A stretch of DNA of 46,690 bases from Gemmatimonadota bacterium (GTDB lineage: Bacteria > Gemmatimonadota > Gemmatimonadetes > Gemmatimonadales > GWC2-71-9): NCBI GenBank assembly GCA_003223395.1, contig QHUZ01000039.1, forward strand, positions 1-46,690, written 5' to 3'. The notes below the pieces were generated by a model, which made no database searches, was not told the origin of the DNA, and saw nothing but the letters and a program-made list of their open reading frames with translations. Positions 7,849-20,480 of this stretch are shown here, piece after piece; positions within the stretch are counted from its first letter, which is position 1; each line of letters starts with the position of its first letter. Made by a program: the position numbers and the translations under genes.

Positions 7849-8157
7849 TCACGCCCCAAGTTCACGCGCAAGTAGCACGAAGTCTCGGATCGCGAGCAGG
7901 ATGCCCAGGCCGAGCGGAATCACGAAGATGCCAGTCCAGTTCGTTCGCTTGCCGAAATCTGGTCCGAACTGATCCCGCCCAGGAACAAGAGCCCAGATGG
8001 TCAGTGCAATGACGACAGCGTCGGCAATAAGGGCCAGGAGAGGATTACTTGGCGTGAGACCTACAAACAGAAGTCGCAGCACGTAGCCGACGACGGCCAC
8101 CGGAAGACGGCTGCCAACCCCGAAGCGTACTGACCGAGTGACCTGAGGTGAATCCAT
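7849..8157 (-). CDS. Small membrane protein, unknown function
   Basis: A 102-residue protein not recognised as a family member. It has three hydrophobic segments: about residues 18-36 (LPVAVVGYVLRLLFVGL), 40-60 (LLALIADAVVIALTIWALV) and 75-95 (GIFVIPLGLGILLAI). It is likely an inner membrane protein. Its ATG follows 13 bases after a GTTAGGC core and its stop lies just before the attC-like site. It therefore looks like one integron-type cassette. Confidence 0.55.
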   Translation of the reverse strand: MDSPQVTRSVRFGVGSRLPVAVVGYVLRLLFVGLTPSNPLLALIADAVVIALTIWALVPGRDQFGPDFGKRTNWTGIFVIPLGLGILLAIRDFVLLARELGA

Positions 8158-8170
8158 AGTTTCGTTTGCG

Positions 8171-8190
8171 GCCTAACGGGGGTTCGACAG
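8171..8190 (-). other. attC-like half-site before the 102-residue gene
   Basis: The minus strand reads CTGTCGAACCCCC followed by GTTAGGCCGC, then the ATG of the next gene. The GTTAGGCCGC core is shared with the sites at 6694 and (on the opposite strand) 7832. No convincing 5' partner arm is seen in 8190-8280. Confidence 0.35.
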
Positions 8191-8300
8191 AAATGTGTAA
8201 ACCGAATATCGCTGATTCATTCGTTCTCCAATCTCACAATCCCAGCACGCCAAAGCAATTTAGACCGGTGTCTATGTATTAGAAACAGGCCCTTCTGCCA

Positions 8301-8378
8301 TTCCCTTTTTTGCCAACGCGCGCCAAACGCATGTCATCCTGAGCGCAGCGCGCGGCACGCGCGCGGAGCGAAGGATCG
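8301..8378 (+). repeat. Single TCATCCTGAGCG palindromic unit C
   Basis: One forward unit: CCCTTTTTTGCCAACGCG leader, CCAAACGC, ATGTCATCCTGAGCG at 8331-8345, an inner hairpin GCGCGC-GGCAC-GCGCGC, and AGCGAAGGAT. It ends at the ispF promoter, so it forms the region directly upstream of that gene. From 8178 to 8300 I see nothing else. Confidence 0.8.
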
Positions 8379-8379
8379 T

Positions 8380-8385
8380 TATTAT
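8380..8385 (+). promoter_or_regulatory. Putative -10 box of ispF
   Basis: TATTAT followed by nine bases (GCTCTCCTC) and the ATG, with no Shine-Dalgarno sequence. This suggests a leaderless or near-leaderless ispF mRNA. The upstream side is the end of repeat unit C. Confidence 0.45.
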
Positions 8386-8394
8386 GCTCTCCTC

Positions 8395-8904
8395 ATGCGA
8401 GTTGGCATCGGCTACGACTCACACCCCTTCGCCGCGGGCCGCAAGCTGATCCTCGGCGGCGTAGAAATCCCCAATGCCAAAGGGCTTGCCGGCCATTCCG
8501 ACGCCGATGCGGTCGCCCACGCCGTCACGGATGCCATCCTCGGCGCTGCCGGCCTTGGCGACATCGGCCGGATGTTTCCCGACAACGATCCGCAGTGGAA
8601 GGGCGCCAACTCGATCGAGTTGCTCAACAAGGCGTTTCTGAAGGTCGCGGAAGCGGGATTCCAGTTTGTGCACGCCGACGTGACAGTCATCCTGGAGAAG
8701 CCAAAACTGGCACCGCACCTGGACGCGATGGAGCAACGCCTGGCGGAGGCACTGCTGACTGGGCCGGCGCACGTGTCGGTGAAGGCCAAGACGAACGAGG
8801 GCATGGGGTGGATCGGACGCGGTGAAGGCATCGCCGTGATGGCGGTCGCAACACTCGCCGGGCCGAGCGCCACGCGGCCGAGCGGAGGGCATTCGGTCAC
8901 CTGA
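8395..8904 (+). CDS. ispF: 2-C-methyl-D-erythritol 2,4-cyclodiphosphate synthase
   Basis: Converts CDP-ME 2-phosphate to MEcPP, the fifth step of the MEP isoprenoid pathway, in the cytosol. The 169-residue protein matches the family along its whole length. GIGYDSHPF supplies the metal ligands Asp8 and His10, [13 protein letters not shown] supplies His42, and [11 protein letters not shown] and the C-terminal [17 protein letters not shown] are typical. It is followed by a dedA gene whose apparent CTG start overlaps the ispF stop. Confidence 0.96.
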   Translation: MRVGIGYDSHPFAAGRKLILGGVEIPNAKGLAGHSDADAVAHAVTDAILGAAGLGDIGRMFPDNDPQWKGANSIELLNKAFLKVAEAGFQFVHADVTVILEKPKLAPHLDAMEQRLAEALLTGPAHVSVKAKTNEGMGWIGRGEGIAVMAVATLAGPSATRPSGGHSVT

Positions 8905-9530
8905 CGGACTTTCTCGCGTTTCTCCAGCAGCTCCCCACCGGGCCACTCTACGCCCTGATCGCGGTTCTGGCCGCCGTCGAAAACATCTTCCCGCCGGTGC
9001 CCGCCGATGTATCCGTAGCACTCGGGGCATTCCTGGCGGGCAGGGGCTCCATGAACGCCTGGCTCGTGTTCGGGCTGGCGTGGGTCGCGAACGTGGGTTC
9101 CGCGGCCGGGGTCTACGCCCTGGCACGACGCCACGGCGCGGTGGTCTCTCGCGGCTTTCTCGGTCGCCACATCTTCACACCGAACACCGTGGCCCATATC
9201 GAGGAGCAGTATCGGCGCCATGGCACCTATGGCATCTTCCTCTCGCGCCTGTTGCCGGTGTGGCGCGGGGTGGTGATGCCGTTCGCGGGAATTGCGCGCG
9301 TGCCCGCCTGGCGTGCCCTGATTCCCATGGCGCTCGCGTCGGCCGTCTACTACGGAGCCCTGACGTACCTTGTCACCAGGTTGGGCACGAACCTCGATGT
9401 CGTGCTCGGCGTCGTGCGGCGCGTGAATACGTGGCTCGCAGTTGTCGCAGGAGTGCTTATTGTGGTGATCGCCCTATGGATCGTTCGACGCCGCCGCCAG
9501 CACCAACCGCCGCCGCCGCCGCCGCTGTAG
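8901..9530 (+). CDS. DedA-family membrane protein (apparent CTG start)
   Basis: DedA proteins are inner-membrane transporters or flippases, some acting on undecaprenyl phosphate or phosphatidylethanolamine. The frame reads [20 protein letters not shown], then [11 protein letters not shown] (typical DedA re-entrant segment), [17 protein letters not shown] and several membrane helices. The first available GTG, at 8997, would delete the first helix. No ATG, GTG or TTG lies upstream in frame near the ispF end. CTG at 8901 overlaps the ispF TGA as CTGA and has GGAGGG about 12 bases upstream, so I choose it. The C-terminus is Arg-rich and ends in a run of prolines. The last 55 bases overlap the recombinase gene. 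Confidence 0.8.
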   Translation: MTDFLAFLQQLPTGPLYALIAVLAAVENIFPPVPADVSVALGAFLAGRGSMNAWLVFGLAWVANVGSAAGVYALARRHGAVVSRGFLGRHIFTPNTVAHIEEQYRRHGTYGIFLSRLLPVWRGVVMPFAGIARVPAWRALIPMALASAVYYGALTYLVTRLGTNLDVVLGVVRRVNTWLAVVAGVLIVVIALWIVRRRRQHQPPPPPPL

Positions 9531-10420
9531 CTCGGGCGTTTCACCTCGAGCGGTTCCGCGATTACCTCGCACTCGAGGCGGGAAACAGTCACCATACGGT
9601 CGAGAACTATCTCCGCGACATCACGCGGCTCGCCGTGTACGCGACGAGCAAGGGTGTTAAGGTACCTGAGCAGCTGTCCGCGCCGCAGCTGCGGGACTTC
9701 ATCTACTTTCTCAAGGACCTCGGCCTCGCGCCCACCACGATCCGCCGCCAGATCTCAGCGATTCGGACCTACTTCAAGTTTCTGGTGGGGGAGGGAATTG
9801 CCGCGCGCGACCCAAGCGAGCGAATCGAGTCGCCGAAACGCTGGCGCACCTTGCCGGCGGTGCTGACCGTACCGGAAATCGACAAACTCCTCGCCGCGCC
9901 GAACACCGACGAGCCCCTCGCCATCCGCGACCGCGCGCTACTCGAGTTCGCCTATGCGACCGGCGTCCGCGTGTCGGAGCTGGTCGCGCTGAAGCTGCAG
10001 GACGTCATGTTCGAGGACGGCGTCGCGCGCGTCTTCGGGAAGGGCGCGAAAGAGCGGCTGGTGCCGGTCGGCAGGCGAGCGCTGGGTGCGGTCTCGCTGT
10101 ATGCGCGCGAAATCCGTCCCACGCTCGACCGGGGCAAAACGCGTGGCTTTCTCTTTCTCAACGCGCGCGGCTCACCGTTGTCACGGGTCGGCGCCTGGGG
10201 CGTCATCAAGGCGACCGCCCGGCGTGCCGGCCTGACCAAGCGCGTCACCCCGCATACGCTGCGGCACACGTTCGCGACGCACCTGCTGGAGGGCGGCGCC
10301 GATCTCCGCGCCGTGCAGGAGATGCTGGGCCACGCCGATCTCTCGACGACGCAGCTCTACACCCACGTGGATCGGGATTACCTCCGTACGGTCCATAAGA
10401 GCTACCATCCGCGGCCTTAG
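9476..10420 (+). CDS. XerC/XerD-type tyrosine recombinase
   Basis: A 314-residue tyrosine recombinase with the size and layout of XerC/XerD, which resolve chromosome dimers at dif under FtsK control. It has a SAM-like N-terminal core-binding domain (about 20-110). The catalytic set is complete: Arg165 (TGVRVSEL), Lys near 189, His260 and Arg263 ([12 protein letters not shown]), His286 ([12 protein letters not shown]) and the nucleophile Tyr295. The ATG at 9476 lies inside dedA, and the first 20 residues (Ala/Pro-rich) may be dispensable. A dif site lies 23 kb away in this window. Which of XerC or XerD it is cannot be told here. Confidence 0.9.
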   Translation: MDRSTPPPAPTAAAAAAVARAFHLERFRDYLALEAGNSHHTVENYLRDITRLAVYATSKGVKVPEQLSAPQLRDFIYFLKDLGLAPTTIRRQISAIRTYFKFLVGEGIAARDPSERIESPKRWRTLPAVLTVPEIDKLLAAPNTDEPLAIRDRALLEFAYATGVRVSELVALKLQDVMFEDGVARVFGKGAKERLVPVGRRALGAVSLYAREIRPTLDRGKTRGFLFLNARGSPLSRVGAWGVIKATARRAGLTKRVTPHTLRHTFATHLLEGGADLRAVQEMLGHADLSTTQLYTHVDRDYLRTVHKSYHPRP

Positions 10421-11070
10421 CGGCTCCCCCTCCCCCTCCCCCCGCTTGCCGCAGCGCGATCGCCGCTCAAGAACACCGCAAGCGCCGCTACGTCCGCGTC
10501 ACTCAATCCGAGGTCCGGCATGACCTGTGACGACGGATTCTTCATTTTCTGAATGACGTATTCGCGCGCCAGATGTCGCCCGCCGAGCTCCGGTCCCACG
10601 GTGATGACCTGATTCTCCGGACGGTCGGTGAGGTCACTATTCGCGTGGCAGGTATTGCACCCCTTGGCGACGAAGAGCATCTGGCCACGGTCGCGGGCCG
10701 GCAGCGCCGGACGTGAGCCCCCTGCCGCGACGACAGTCTGCGGATAGAGTCGCAGCTCGTTGTTGCCGAACCCGCTCCTGATCGTCAGACGGACATCGCC
10801 GGCCGCCGGTGCCGTGAACGTCACCGCATAGGCGCCTGCGGCAGATCGTGCTACCGCGGGCATGACGACTTCGCGGGCCGCCGGGGGGGCAATCACCAGC
10901 TCCGGCCGCAAACCGCTCAGCAACGTGCGGCCATGCTGCCGCACTTGAAACTCGAGCGTGTATTGTTGTCCCGCAACGAAGTACTCCGGCAGATCCTTCA
11001 CGGTCACCACCGCCCATCCGCCCATCGAGACGAATCCGGCGATTACTGCTGCCGCAGCGAGTTTCAGCAT
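10417..11070 (-). CDS. Exported mono-heme cytochrome c-like protein
   Basis: A 217-residue protein with an N-terminal hydrophobic anchor or signal ([19 protein letters not shown]). A beta-rich domain follows (residues 25-120, with [10 protein letters not shown] and [11 protein letters not shown]). A C-terminal cytochrome c domain has CNTCH (Cys138, Cys141, His142) and the probable axial Met184 in [10 protein letters not shown]. It is probably a periplasmic electron carrier; its partner is unknown. The ATG at 11070 is chosen over 11091 because AGGAGG sits eight bases before it. The Gly/Arg tail is encoded by a CCCCCT-type repeat at 10424-10443. It is convergent with the recombinase gene and overlaps it by four bases. 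Confidence 0.82.
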   Translation of the reverse strand: MLKLAAAAVIAGFVSMGGWAVVTVKDLPEYFVAGQQYTLEFQVRQHGRTLLSGLRPELVIAPPAAREVVMPAVARSAAGAYAVTFTAPAAGDVRLTIRSGFGNNELRLYPQTVVAAGGSRPALPARDRGQMLFVAKGCNTCHANSDLTDRPENQVITVGPELGGRHLAREYVIQKMKNPSSQVMPDLGLSDADVAALAVFLSGDRAAASGGRGRGSR

Positions 11071-11141
11071 GACGTGCCTCCTGCGCAACAATGGGGTAAC
11101 GTTGAACCGACTCTTCTTGGATGCCGGCCGGCGGGCGGCGG

Positions 11142-11169
11142 TTTACTGCCAGGCTTTTTTCAGTAGAAT
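11142..11169 (+). promoter_or_regulatory. Putative promoter of pabA
   Basis: TTTACT (11142-11147), a 16-base spacer, and TAGAAT (11164-11169). The -10 box ends five bases before the ATG and no Shine-Dalgarno sequence is present, so the transcript would be leaderless. Confidence 0.45.
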
Positions 11170-11174
11170 TGAGC

Positions 11175-11774
11175 ATGCTGTTCGTGCTCGACAATTACGA
11201 CTCCTTCACCTACAACCTCGTCCAGTATCTTGGCGAGTTGGGAGAGGATCCCGTTGTCTATCGGAACGACGCGCTGAGCGTCGCCGAGGTGCAGGCGTTG
11301 AAGCCCACCGCCGCGGTGCTCTCGCCCGGTCCCAAGACGCCCGCGCAGGCGGGCATCCTTGTCCCCTTGGTTCGGGCACTCGCCGGCCAGGTGCCGATGC
11401 TGGGCGTGTGCCTCGGCCATCAGGCGATCGGTGAGGCGTTCGGCGGCAAGATCGTGCGGGCGCCGCGGCTGATGCACGGCAAGACCTGCCCAATCGTCCA
11501 TAGCGACGATGAGCTGTTCGACGGCATTCCCAGCCCGTTTACCGCAATGCGGTACCATTCGCTCGTCGTCGACCCCGCCTCGCTTCCGCCGGCCCTCGTG
11601 GTTACCGCGATGAGCGCCGACCGCCAGGGCACAGGAGATGCCTCGGAGATCATGGCCATGAAACATCGTGATCATCCGACCTACGGTGTGCAGTTCCACC
11701 CCGAGTCCATCGGGACGGAACACGGGAAGCGCATTCTGGAGAACTTCCTGCGGGTGGCGCGAGCCGCGGTGTGA
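11175..11774 (+). CDS. pabA: Glutamine amidotransferase, anthranilate / aminodeoxychorismate synthase component II
   Basis: Class I glutamine amidotransferase that supplies ammonia to a chorismate-using partner, for anthranilate (TrpG) or 4-amino-4-deoxychorismate (PabA). The 199-residue protein starts [20 protein letters not shown]. It has the nucleophile Cys79 in GVCLGHQAI and the His175/Glu177 dyad in QFHPES. No trpE, pabB or trpD is next to it, so it may serve both pathways; the symbol is a choice between pabA and trpG. The ATG at 11175 fits the family start exactly. Confidence 0.9.
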   Translation: MLFVLDNYDSFTYNLVQYLGELGEDPVVYRNDALSVAEVQALKPTAAVLSPGPKTPAQAGILVPLVRALAGQVPMLGVCLGHQAIGEAFGGKIVRAPRLMHGKTCPIVHSDDELFDGIPSPFTAMRYHSLVVDPASLPPALVVTAMSADRQGTGDASEIMAMKHRDHPTYGVQFHPESIGTEHGKRILENFLRVARAAV

Positions 11775-11814
11775 AGGTCATAAGAGACCGCAGGGCAAGG
11801 TGGTAGCTCAGGGG

Positions 11815-11843
11815 TAGACTCAACGGCACGAATTTTGTATCTT
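11815..11843 (+). promoter_or_regulatory. Putative promoter of the kdsB-rpoN operon
   Basis: TAGACT (11815-11820), a 17-base spacer and TATCTT (11838-11843), then five C residues and the GTG of kdsB. GGCACG (11825-11830) is complementary to CGTGCC (11848-11853), which contains the start codon, so a short hairpin is possible if the mRNA starts further upstream. Confidence 0.45.
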
Positions 11844-11848
11844 CCCCC

Positions 11849-15055
<3,207 letters not shown>

Positions 15056-15881
15056 TCGTCTCCGGCGTGGGCAAGTCGGGACTGATCGCCCGCAAGATCG
15101 CCGCGACGTTCACGTCCACCGGCACGCCCGCCATGTTCCTGCATCCCGTCGATTCGCTCCACGGCGACCTCGGCATCGTGAGTCGAGACGACGTCGCCAT
15201 CGTGCTCTCGAAGAGCGGCGCTTCCGACGAGCTGTTCGGGCTCGTCAATCAATTGAAGCGTCTCGGCGTCCCGATCATCGCGCTGACGGGGGATGCGGAC
15301 TCGCCGCTGGGCCGCCAGGCGACCGTCGTGCTCGACGCATCGGTCGCCGATGAAGCCTGCCCGGAAACCCTCGCGCCGACCGCGAGTACGACCGTCGCGC
15401 TTGCCCTGGGCGACGCCCTCGCGGTGACCCTGCTCGAGGTCAAAGGGTTCCGCCGCGAAGATTTCGCCGCCCTGCACCCGGGCGGCGTGCTGGGTCGCAA
15501 GCTGCTGCTGCGCGTCGCGGATGTCATGCTCACCCAGGATCTGCCGCTCCTCACCCCCGACCGCCCGATGCGGGAGTGCGTCGTGTTGCTCGCCGAAAAG
15601 CGCGGCACGGTCGCGGTCGTGGAAGCAAGAGGAAAGCAGTTGGCCGGCGTCGTGACGGCGGGGGATCTGACTCGGCTCATGGAGAAGACGGACAAGTTCC
15701 TCGACATCCCGGTCGGCGACGTCATGACCCGGACGCCCAAGGCAACTGCCCCTGAGGAACTGGCAAGCGCCGCGGTGAGTCTCATGGAACGCCACGGCAT
15801 CATGGCGCTCCCGGTGCTCGATGGTGACAAGAACGTGGTGGGAATCGTGCATCTGCATGATTTGATGAAAGCAGGAGCCAT

Positions 15882-16424
15882 ATGAGATGGGTCCTGCTCC
15901 CAGCTCTCTGCTCCCTGCTCCTCGCAGGTGGTTGTAAGAGTGGAACTCCCGTGACGGCGACCCAGGCGGTGCTCGACAGCGCCGACCAGGTGCTGGTCGG
16001 AATGACCCATTATGTCACGGAAGACGGGGTACTACGGGCGCGGGTGCGCGCCGACACCGCGTATTTCTTTTCCAACACCCAGCGCGCCGAGCTGCGCAAC
16101 GTGCACGTCACGTTTTACGACCAGACGGGGAGACCAACGTCCGTGCTCACCTCGCGCGAGGGGACCCAGCACTGGCGCACGGGCGACATGGAAGCCCGGG
16201 GCAAGGTCATCGTGGTGCGCGACAAAGATGGCGCGACGATGAAAACCGAGGTGATGTATTACAACCAGGTGCGCAACGAGGTGAGCTCCGACAAGAGTTT
16301 CGTGTGGGACGAGCCCGGCCGGCACGCTGAAGGTGACGGGTTCACATCCGATCCCGAATTCAAGAACATCTCCGCCAAGCGACCCACCGGCCGCGGCGGC
16401 CAGTTCACCTTGCCGAACCAATGA
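15882..16424 (+). CDS. lptC: LPS export protein LptC (lipoprotein-like)
   Basis: LptC is the bitopic periplasmic partner that passes lipopolysaccharide from LptB2FG to LptA. The 180-residue protein has a lipobox-like signal (LLPALCSLLLAGGC), so it may be lipid-anchored rather than membrane-spanning. The beta-jellyroll sequence follows, with MTHYVTEDGVLRARVRADTA, ELRNVHVTFYD and SREGTQHWRTGDMEARGKV. It overlaps kdsD and lptA by four bases each. Assignment rests on the OstA/LptC pattern plus operon position. Confidence 0.85.
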   Translation: MRWVLLPALCSLLLAGGCKSGTPVTATQAVLDSADQVLVGMTHYVTEDGVLRARVRADTAYFFSNTQRAELRNVHVTFYDQTGRPTSVLTSREGTQHWRTGDMEARGKVIVVRDKDGATMKTEVMYYNQVRNEVSSDKSFVWDEPGRHAEGDGFTSDPEFKNISAKRPTGRGGQFTLPNQ

Positions 16425-17833
16425 TCGCCGGTCCGTTGCTCGCTGTCGCGCTCGCCCTGCAACAACAGCCTGCCCCCCCCCCGGCTCCGCCGGATACGGG
16501 CCGGCCGTGCCGCGTCGTGATCGACTCGATCGGACACACCTACCGCGAGATCACCGGCGCGAACGGCGAAAAGTCGGCGCACGGCGGTGGTGGCGTGCTC
16601 GGGCACTGCGAGGGCACTGGGAGCACGATCTCCGCGGATAGTTTCGCGCATTACAGCGCGCTCGGCCGTCTCGACCTGATCGGCCGAGTGCAAATCCGCG
16701 ACACCGGCATGACGCTCGACGCCCGCACGGCGTCCTACTTCCTCAGGGACGAACGCCTCGAGGCACACAACAACGTCGTCGCCGTCAATCGGCGCACGGG
16801 CTCCGTCTTGCGCGGGCCGAATCTGCTCTACTGGCGGGCGGCGAAAGGCATCCGCGACACCGTCGCGATGTACGCCACGCAACGGCCCACCGTTGAATAC
16901 CGCCAGAACGCGTCTGGCGACACGCTGTCCATCGAACCGTATATCATCGTCGGCGACCGGCTGCGCTTCAAAGGCGACGACCGCATGTGGGCCGGCGGCA
17001 AGGTCACGATCGACCGCTCCGATTTTGCGGCGCGCTCCGATTCGATGCTGCTCGATCAGACCACCGGCTTCGGCGTGCTGGTCGGGAAACCCAGCGTCGA
17101 GGGGCGGGGCCGGGCCACGACCGGCGAGACAGGCAAGAGCTACACGCTGGTGGGCACGCGGATCGAGCTGGGGCTCGCGCAGCGCGACATTCGGCAGGTG
17201 AAGGCGCTCGGTAAGGGGAAGGCGACGGGTACCGACTGGGTGCTGACCGCGGATACGATCGATCTGCGCATCGCCGACCGGCTGCTCCAACAGACATTCG
17301 CGTGGGGCGACAGCATGCGACCGCACGCGATCTCGACGCTCTACACGATTCTATCCGATTCGCTGGCGATCGATTCGCCCGGTGAAATCCTGACCGAGTC
17401 GCGGGCGTTCGGCAGCGCGTTTTCCACGGCCAAACGCGACTCGCTGACACCACCCAAAGAAACCGACTGGATCACCGGGGACTCGCTCACGATCCGGTTT
17501 GCGCAGGAACAGGACTCGGTGACCAAGCGGCCGCGTTCCCGCTTGCGGCAGCTCGTCTCGCGCGGATCGCCAGCCCGAGCCCTGACGCACCATCCTAATC
17601 AGCAGGCCAACCCAAAGGACACAACGAAGACCGGCCCATCGATCAACTACTCCCGCGGCCATCAGATCACCCTCGCAATGTTGAAGGATCGGATCGATCG
17701 CGTGACCGTGGCGGGCAAGTCGGACGGTGTGCACCTCGAGCCGCGGCCGGCGGTTGTAGCCGACAGCCTGAAGAGAGCTGGTCCTTCACAACCTCCAGCC
17801 CCTCCAGCACCTCCACCGTCGGCCTCTCCATGA
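16421..17833 (+). CDS. lptA: OstA/LptA-family periplasmic LPS transport protein, long form
   Basis: Probable LptA-type bridge for lipopolysaccharide across the periplasm. The 470-residue protein is much longer than the usual 170-200. It has a short N-terminal signal (LLAVALALQ), a Pro-rich linker, then repeated OstA-like strands: [55 protein letters not shown] and [23 protein letters not shown]. The end is Pro/Ala-rich and probably disordered. The extra length may span more of the periplasm or include an LptD-like N-domain; that is inference. It lies between lptC and lptB with four-base overlaps. Confidence 0.75.
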   Translation: MIAGPLLAVALALQQQPAPPPAPPDTGRPCRVVIDSIGHTYREITGANGEKSAHGGGGVLGHCEGTGSTISADSFAHYSALGRLDLIGRVQIRDTGMTLDARTASYFLRDERLEAHNNVVAVNRRTGSVLRGPNLLYWRAAKGIRDTVAMYATQRPTVEYRQNASGDTLSIEPYIIVGDRLRFKGDDRMWAGGKVTIDRSDFAARSDSMLLDQTTGFGVLVGKPSVEGRGRATTGETGKSYTLVGTRIELGLAQRDIRQVKALGKGKATGTDWVLTADTIDLRIADRLLQQTFAWGDSMRPHAISTLYTILSDSLAIDSPGEILTESRAFGSAFSTAKRDSLTPPKETDWITGDSLTIRFAQEQDSVTKRPRSRLRQLVSRGSPARALTHHPNQQANPKDTTKTGPSINYSRGHQITLAMLKDRIDRVTVAGKSDGVHLEPRPAVVADSLKRAGPSQPPAPPAPPPSASP

Positions 17834-19020
17834 ACGGCCTCGAGCGCTTTTCCGACCTCCTGGCGCGGAGCGACTCGTCGCTCGCGCTCGCGACCGGGGC
17901 GCTGGCGCGTATCGCCGACGACCAGGGGCACGCCTCGTTCAGCGACCTCGCCGTCGCCTATCGCGAGGAGTTTCTCAAGCTCCAGGCCCACGCCAAAGGC
18001 GAGGTGCCGGACGCGGGCAGCCTGTCGGTGGACGACGCCCGCGCCTACCTCGCGACCTCAGTCCTGCCACGCCTCGCGATGCTGAAGGTGCTGGTGCTGC
18101 CCATGGGCGCGCTGTGGGGCGACGTGCCGGTGGCCTTCGCGCCCGAGATCTGGGCGAGTGTGGCTCCCGACCGTCCGGCCGCGGCGCAGTATTTCCTGGC
18201 GCTGGCGGAAGAAACGGTGGCGCGCAGCGAGTCGGTCAGCGGCGAGCGCGAGGTCATTCGGGGCGGTAGCCGCCTCGAAGCCCAGCACCTCGTGAAGGCC
18301 TACAAGGGGCGGCGGGTCGTGAACAACGTGTCGCTCGATCTGGCACAGGGAGAGATCGTCGGGTTGCTGGGGCCGAACGGGGCGGGGAAGACCACGTCGT
18401 TCTACATGATCACGGGACTCATCCGGCCCGATGAGGGCAAGATCCTGCTCGATCGGCGGGAGATCACCGCGCTCCCGATGTACCTGCGCGCGCGCGCCGG
18501 CATCGGCTATCTCGCGCAGGAACCGTCGATCTTCCGCAAGTTGACCGTAGAGCAAAACGTCATGGCGATCCTCGAGACGCTGAACATCGACGCCGCCGAG
18601 CGGGCGCGGCGGCTCGAGTCGCTGCTCGATGAGCTGGCGATCAAGCATCTCCGTCATCAAATGGCGTACCAGCTATCCGGCGGGGAGCGGCGCCGGCTCG
18701 AGATCACGCGGGCGCTCGTCACCGAGCCGAAGTTCCTGCTGCTGGACGAGCCGTTCGCCGGCGTCGATCCCATCGCCGTCAACGACATCCAGACGATCGT
18801 CGCCGGACTGCGTCACCGCGGCATCGGCGTGCTGATCACCGATCACAACGTCGAGCAGACGCTCGACATCGTGGACCGCGCCTACATCATGTTCGAAGGG
18901 CGCGTCCAGGTCGCGGGCACGGTCCGCGAGCTGGTCTTCGACGACCGCGTCGCCTCGCTCTATCTCGGTCCGACCCTCACGACGCGGCTGCGCTCGCGTC
19001 TCTCGCCGGCCACGGTATGA
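17830..19020 (+). CDS. lptB: LPS export ATPase LptB with extra N-terminal domain
   Basis: ATPase subunit of the LptBFG lipopolysaccharide extractor. From residue 148 it is a standard Lpt[21 protein letters not shown], Walker [10 protein letters not shown] (181-189), [17 protein letters not shown], signature [11 protein letters not shown] (282-292), Walker B FLLLDEP (302-308) and the switch His in LITDHNV. It is followed by the usual LYLG tail. The first 147 residues are an extra, mostly helical region ([20 protein letters not shown] onward) that I do not recognise. It could be translated separately, but no stop separates the two. lptF and lptG are not in the window. Confidence 0.93.
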   Translation: MNGLERFSDLLARSDSSLALATGALARIADDQGHASFSDLAVAYREEFLKLQAHAKGEVPDAGSLSVDDARAYLATSVLPRLAMLKVLVLPMGALWGDVPVAFAPEIWASVAPDRPAAAQYFLALAEETVARSESVSGEREVIRGGSRLEAQHLVKAYKGRRVVNNVSLDLAQGEIVGLLGPNGAGKTTSFYMITGLIRPDEGKILLDRREITALPMYLRARAGIGYLAQEPSIFRKLTVEQNVMAILETLNIDAAERARRLESLLDELAIKHLRHQMAYQLSGGERRRLEITRALVTEPKFLLLDEPFAGVDPIAVNDIQTIVAGLRHRGIGVLITDHNVEQTLDIVDRAYIMFEGRVQVAGTVRELVFDDRVASLYLGPTLTTRLRSRLSPATV

Positions 19021-20480
19021 AGACCGGGCTGCATCAACACACCTCGCTCCGGCAAGACCTGCGGATCAATCCACGCCTGTACCAGGCGATGGATCTGCTG
19101 TACATGCCGCTGCTCGACCTCGAGCAGCACCTGAAGCAGGAGCTGCTCGGCAATCCGTTCCTCGAGATGATCGAGCCGGAGGAAGAGGTCCAGGCCACGG
19201 CGGCCGAGCAGCAGAACAACAAACCTGAGAAAGAGGCAAAGGCCGAGGACGGGCCCGACTGGGAAAACATCTTGCTGGAGGACCGCACCGAGCACGGCGT
19301 GCCGAGCGGCAGCTATAGCGACGCCCGGGAATACGTGGAGCCGGTCACCGTCGAGAGTAAGGACCTGATCGACTATCTGCGCGACCAGACGCGGATGCTC
19401 GACCTCAATCCACGCCAGCAGCTGCTCGCCGAGGAATTCCTCGGCAACATCGGCGAGGATGGCTACCTCCAGCACAGCATCGAAGAGATCCTCAAGGGCG
19501 CGAACCAGCTACTCGAGGAGCACGAAGCCGAATCGGAGCTCGACCTGAATGTGCCGGCCTTCACGACGGCGGAAGTCGAAGCGATGCTCCACGTCATCCA
19601 GCAGCTCGATCCGCCTGGCATCGGCGCGCGCAACCTGCGCGAGTGCTTGATGCTGCAGCTCGAGAACCAGAAGCGCGCCGACACGCTGGTGTACCGGCTC
19701 GTGAAGGAAGCCTTCGATGACCTGATCGCCCACCGCTGGAGCGATCTGGGCAAGCGCTTCGGCCTGGCGCCTGAGGAGGTCCAGCGCGCCGCCGACGAGC
19801 TGGCGCGGCTCGATCCCAAGCCGGGCCTCCAGCATTCCGCCGCCAACGACGCCTACATCATTCCCGATCTGATCGTCGAGAAGATCGACGACAAATACCA
19901 CGTCTTCCTCAATGACAGCGGCCTGCCGCGCCTGCGCATTTCCAAGACGTATCAGGAGATCGCGCGCGACAAGAAGAAATACGACGGCGAAAGCAAGGAA
20001 TTCATCAACCAACGCCTGAACAGCGCCCACTGGATGATTCAGGCCATCGAGCAGCGCCGCCAGACGATGCTCAAAGTGATGAATTTCATCGTCGACCGGC
20101 AGCGCGAGTTCTTCGAGAAGGGGATCGACCATCTCAAGCCGCTCACGCTGCGCGAGGTGGCCGACGTCATCAGCATGCACGAGAGCACGGTCAGCCGCGT
20201 GACGAACGAGAAGTACGTGCAGACGCCGCGCGGCCTGTTGCCGCTTAAGTTCTTCTTCTCGAGCGGCCTCTCGACCACGACGGGAGAAGACGCGAGCGCC
20301 CGGTCGATCAAATCCCAGATCCAGAAGCTCGTGGACGATGAGCCGCCGAAGGATCCGCTGACAGATCAACAGATCGTCGAGCTGTTCGAGCGCAAGGGCG
20401 TCAAGATCGCCCGCCGCACCGTCGCCAAGTACCGCGACCAGCTCGGCATCCTGCCCGCGCGGATGCGGAAGCGCCTATGA
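19017..20480 (+). CDS. rpoN: RNA polymerase sigma-54 factor
   Basis: Sigma-54, which needs an AAA+ activator to open promoters of the GG-N10-GC type. The 487-residue protein has the Gln/Leu-rich activator-interaction region I ([20 protein letters not shown]), an acidic region II, the core-binding domain and the DNA-binding HTH ([19 protein letters not shown]). The RpoN box ARRTVAKYR is at 465-473. The order lptB-rpoN is the classic arrangement. No sigma-54 activator gene is present in the window. Confidence 0.96.
   Translation: MKTGLHQHTSLRQDLRINPRLYQAMDLLYMPLLDLEQHLKQELLGNPFLEMIEPEEEVQATAAEQQNNKPEKEAKAEDGPDWENILLEDRTEHGVPSGSYSDAREYVEPVTVESKDLIDYLRDQTRMLDLNPRQQLLAEEFLGNIGEDGYLQHSIEEILKGANQLLEEHEAESELDLNVPAFTTAEVEAMLHVIQQLDPPGIGARNLRECLMLQLENQKRADTLVYRLVKEAFDDLIAHRWSDLGKRFGLAPEEVQRAADELARLDPKPGLQHSAANDAYIIPDLIVEKIDDKYHVFLNDSGLPRLRISKTYQEIARDKKKYDGESKEFINQRLNSAHWMIQAIEQRRQTMLKVMNFIVDRQREFFEKGIDHLKPLTLREVADVISMHESTVSRVTNEKYVQTPRGLLPLKFFFSSGLSTTTGEDASARSIKSQIQKLVDDEPPKDPLTDQQIVELFERKGVKIARRTVAKYRDQLGILPARMRKRL

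Noticed and set aside
8997-9000. GTG 8997 as the dedA start
   Set aside because: It would remove the first membrane helix and cut into the [11 protein letters not shown] motif.
11800-11830. tRNA-like string GGTAGCTCAGGGGTAGACT before kdsB
   Set aside because: It resembles a D arm only; no acceptor, anticodon or T arm can be formed around it. Part of it is better explained as the -35 box of kdsB.
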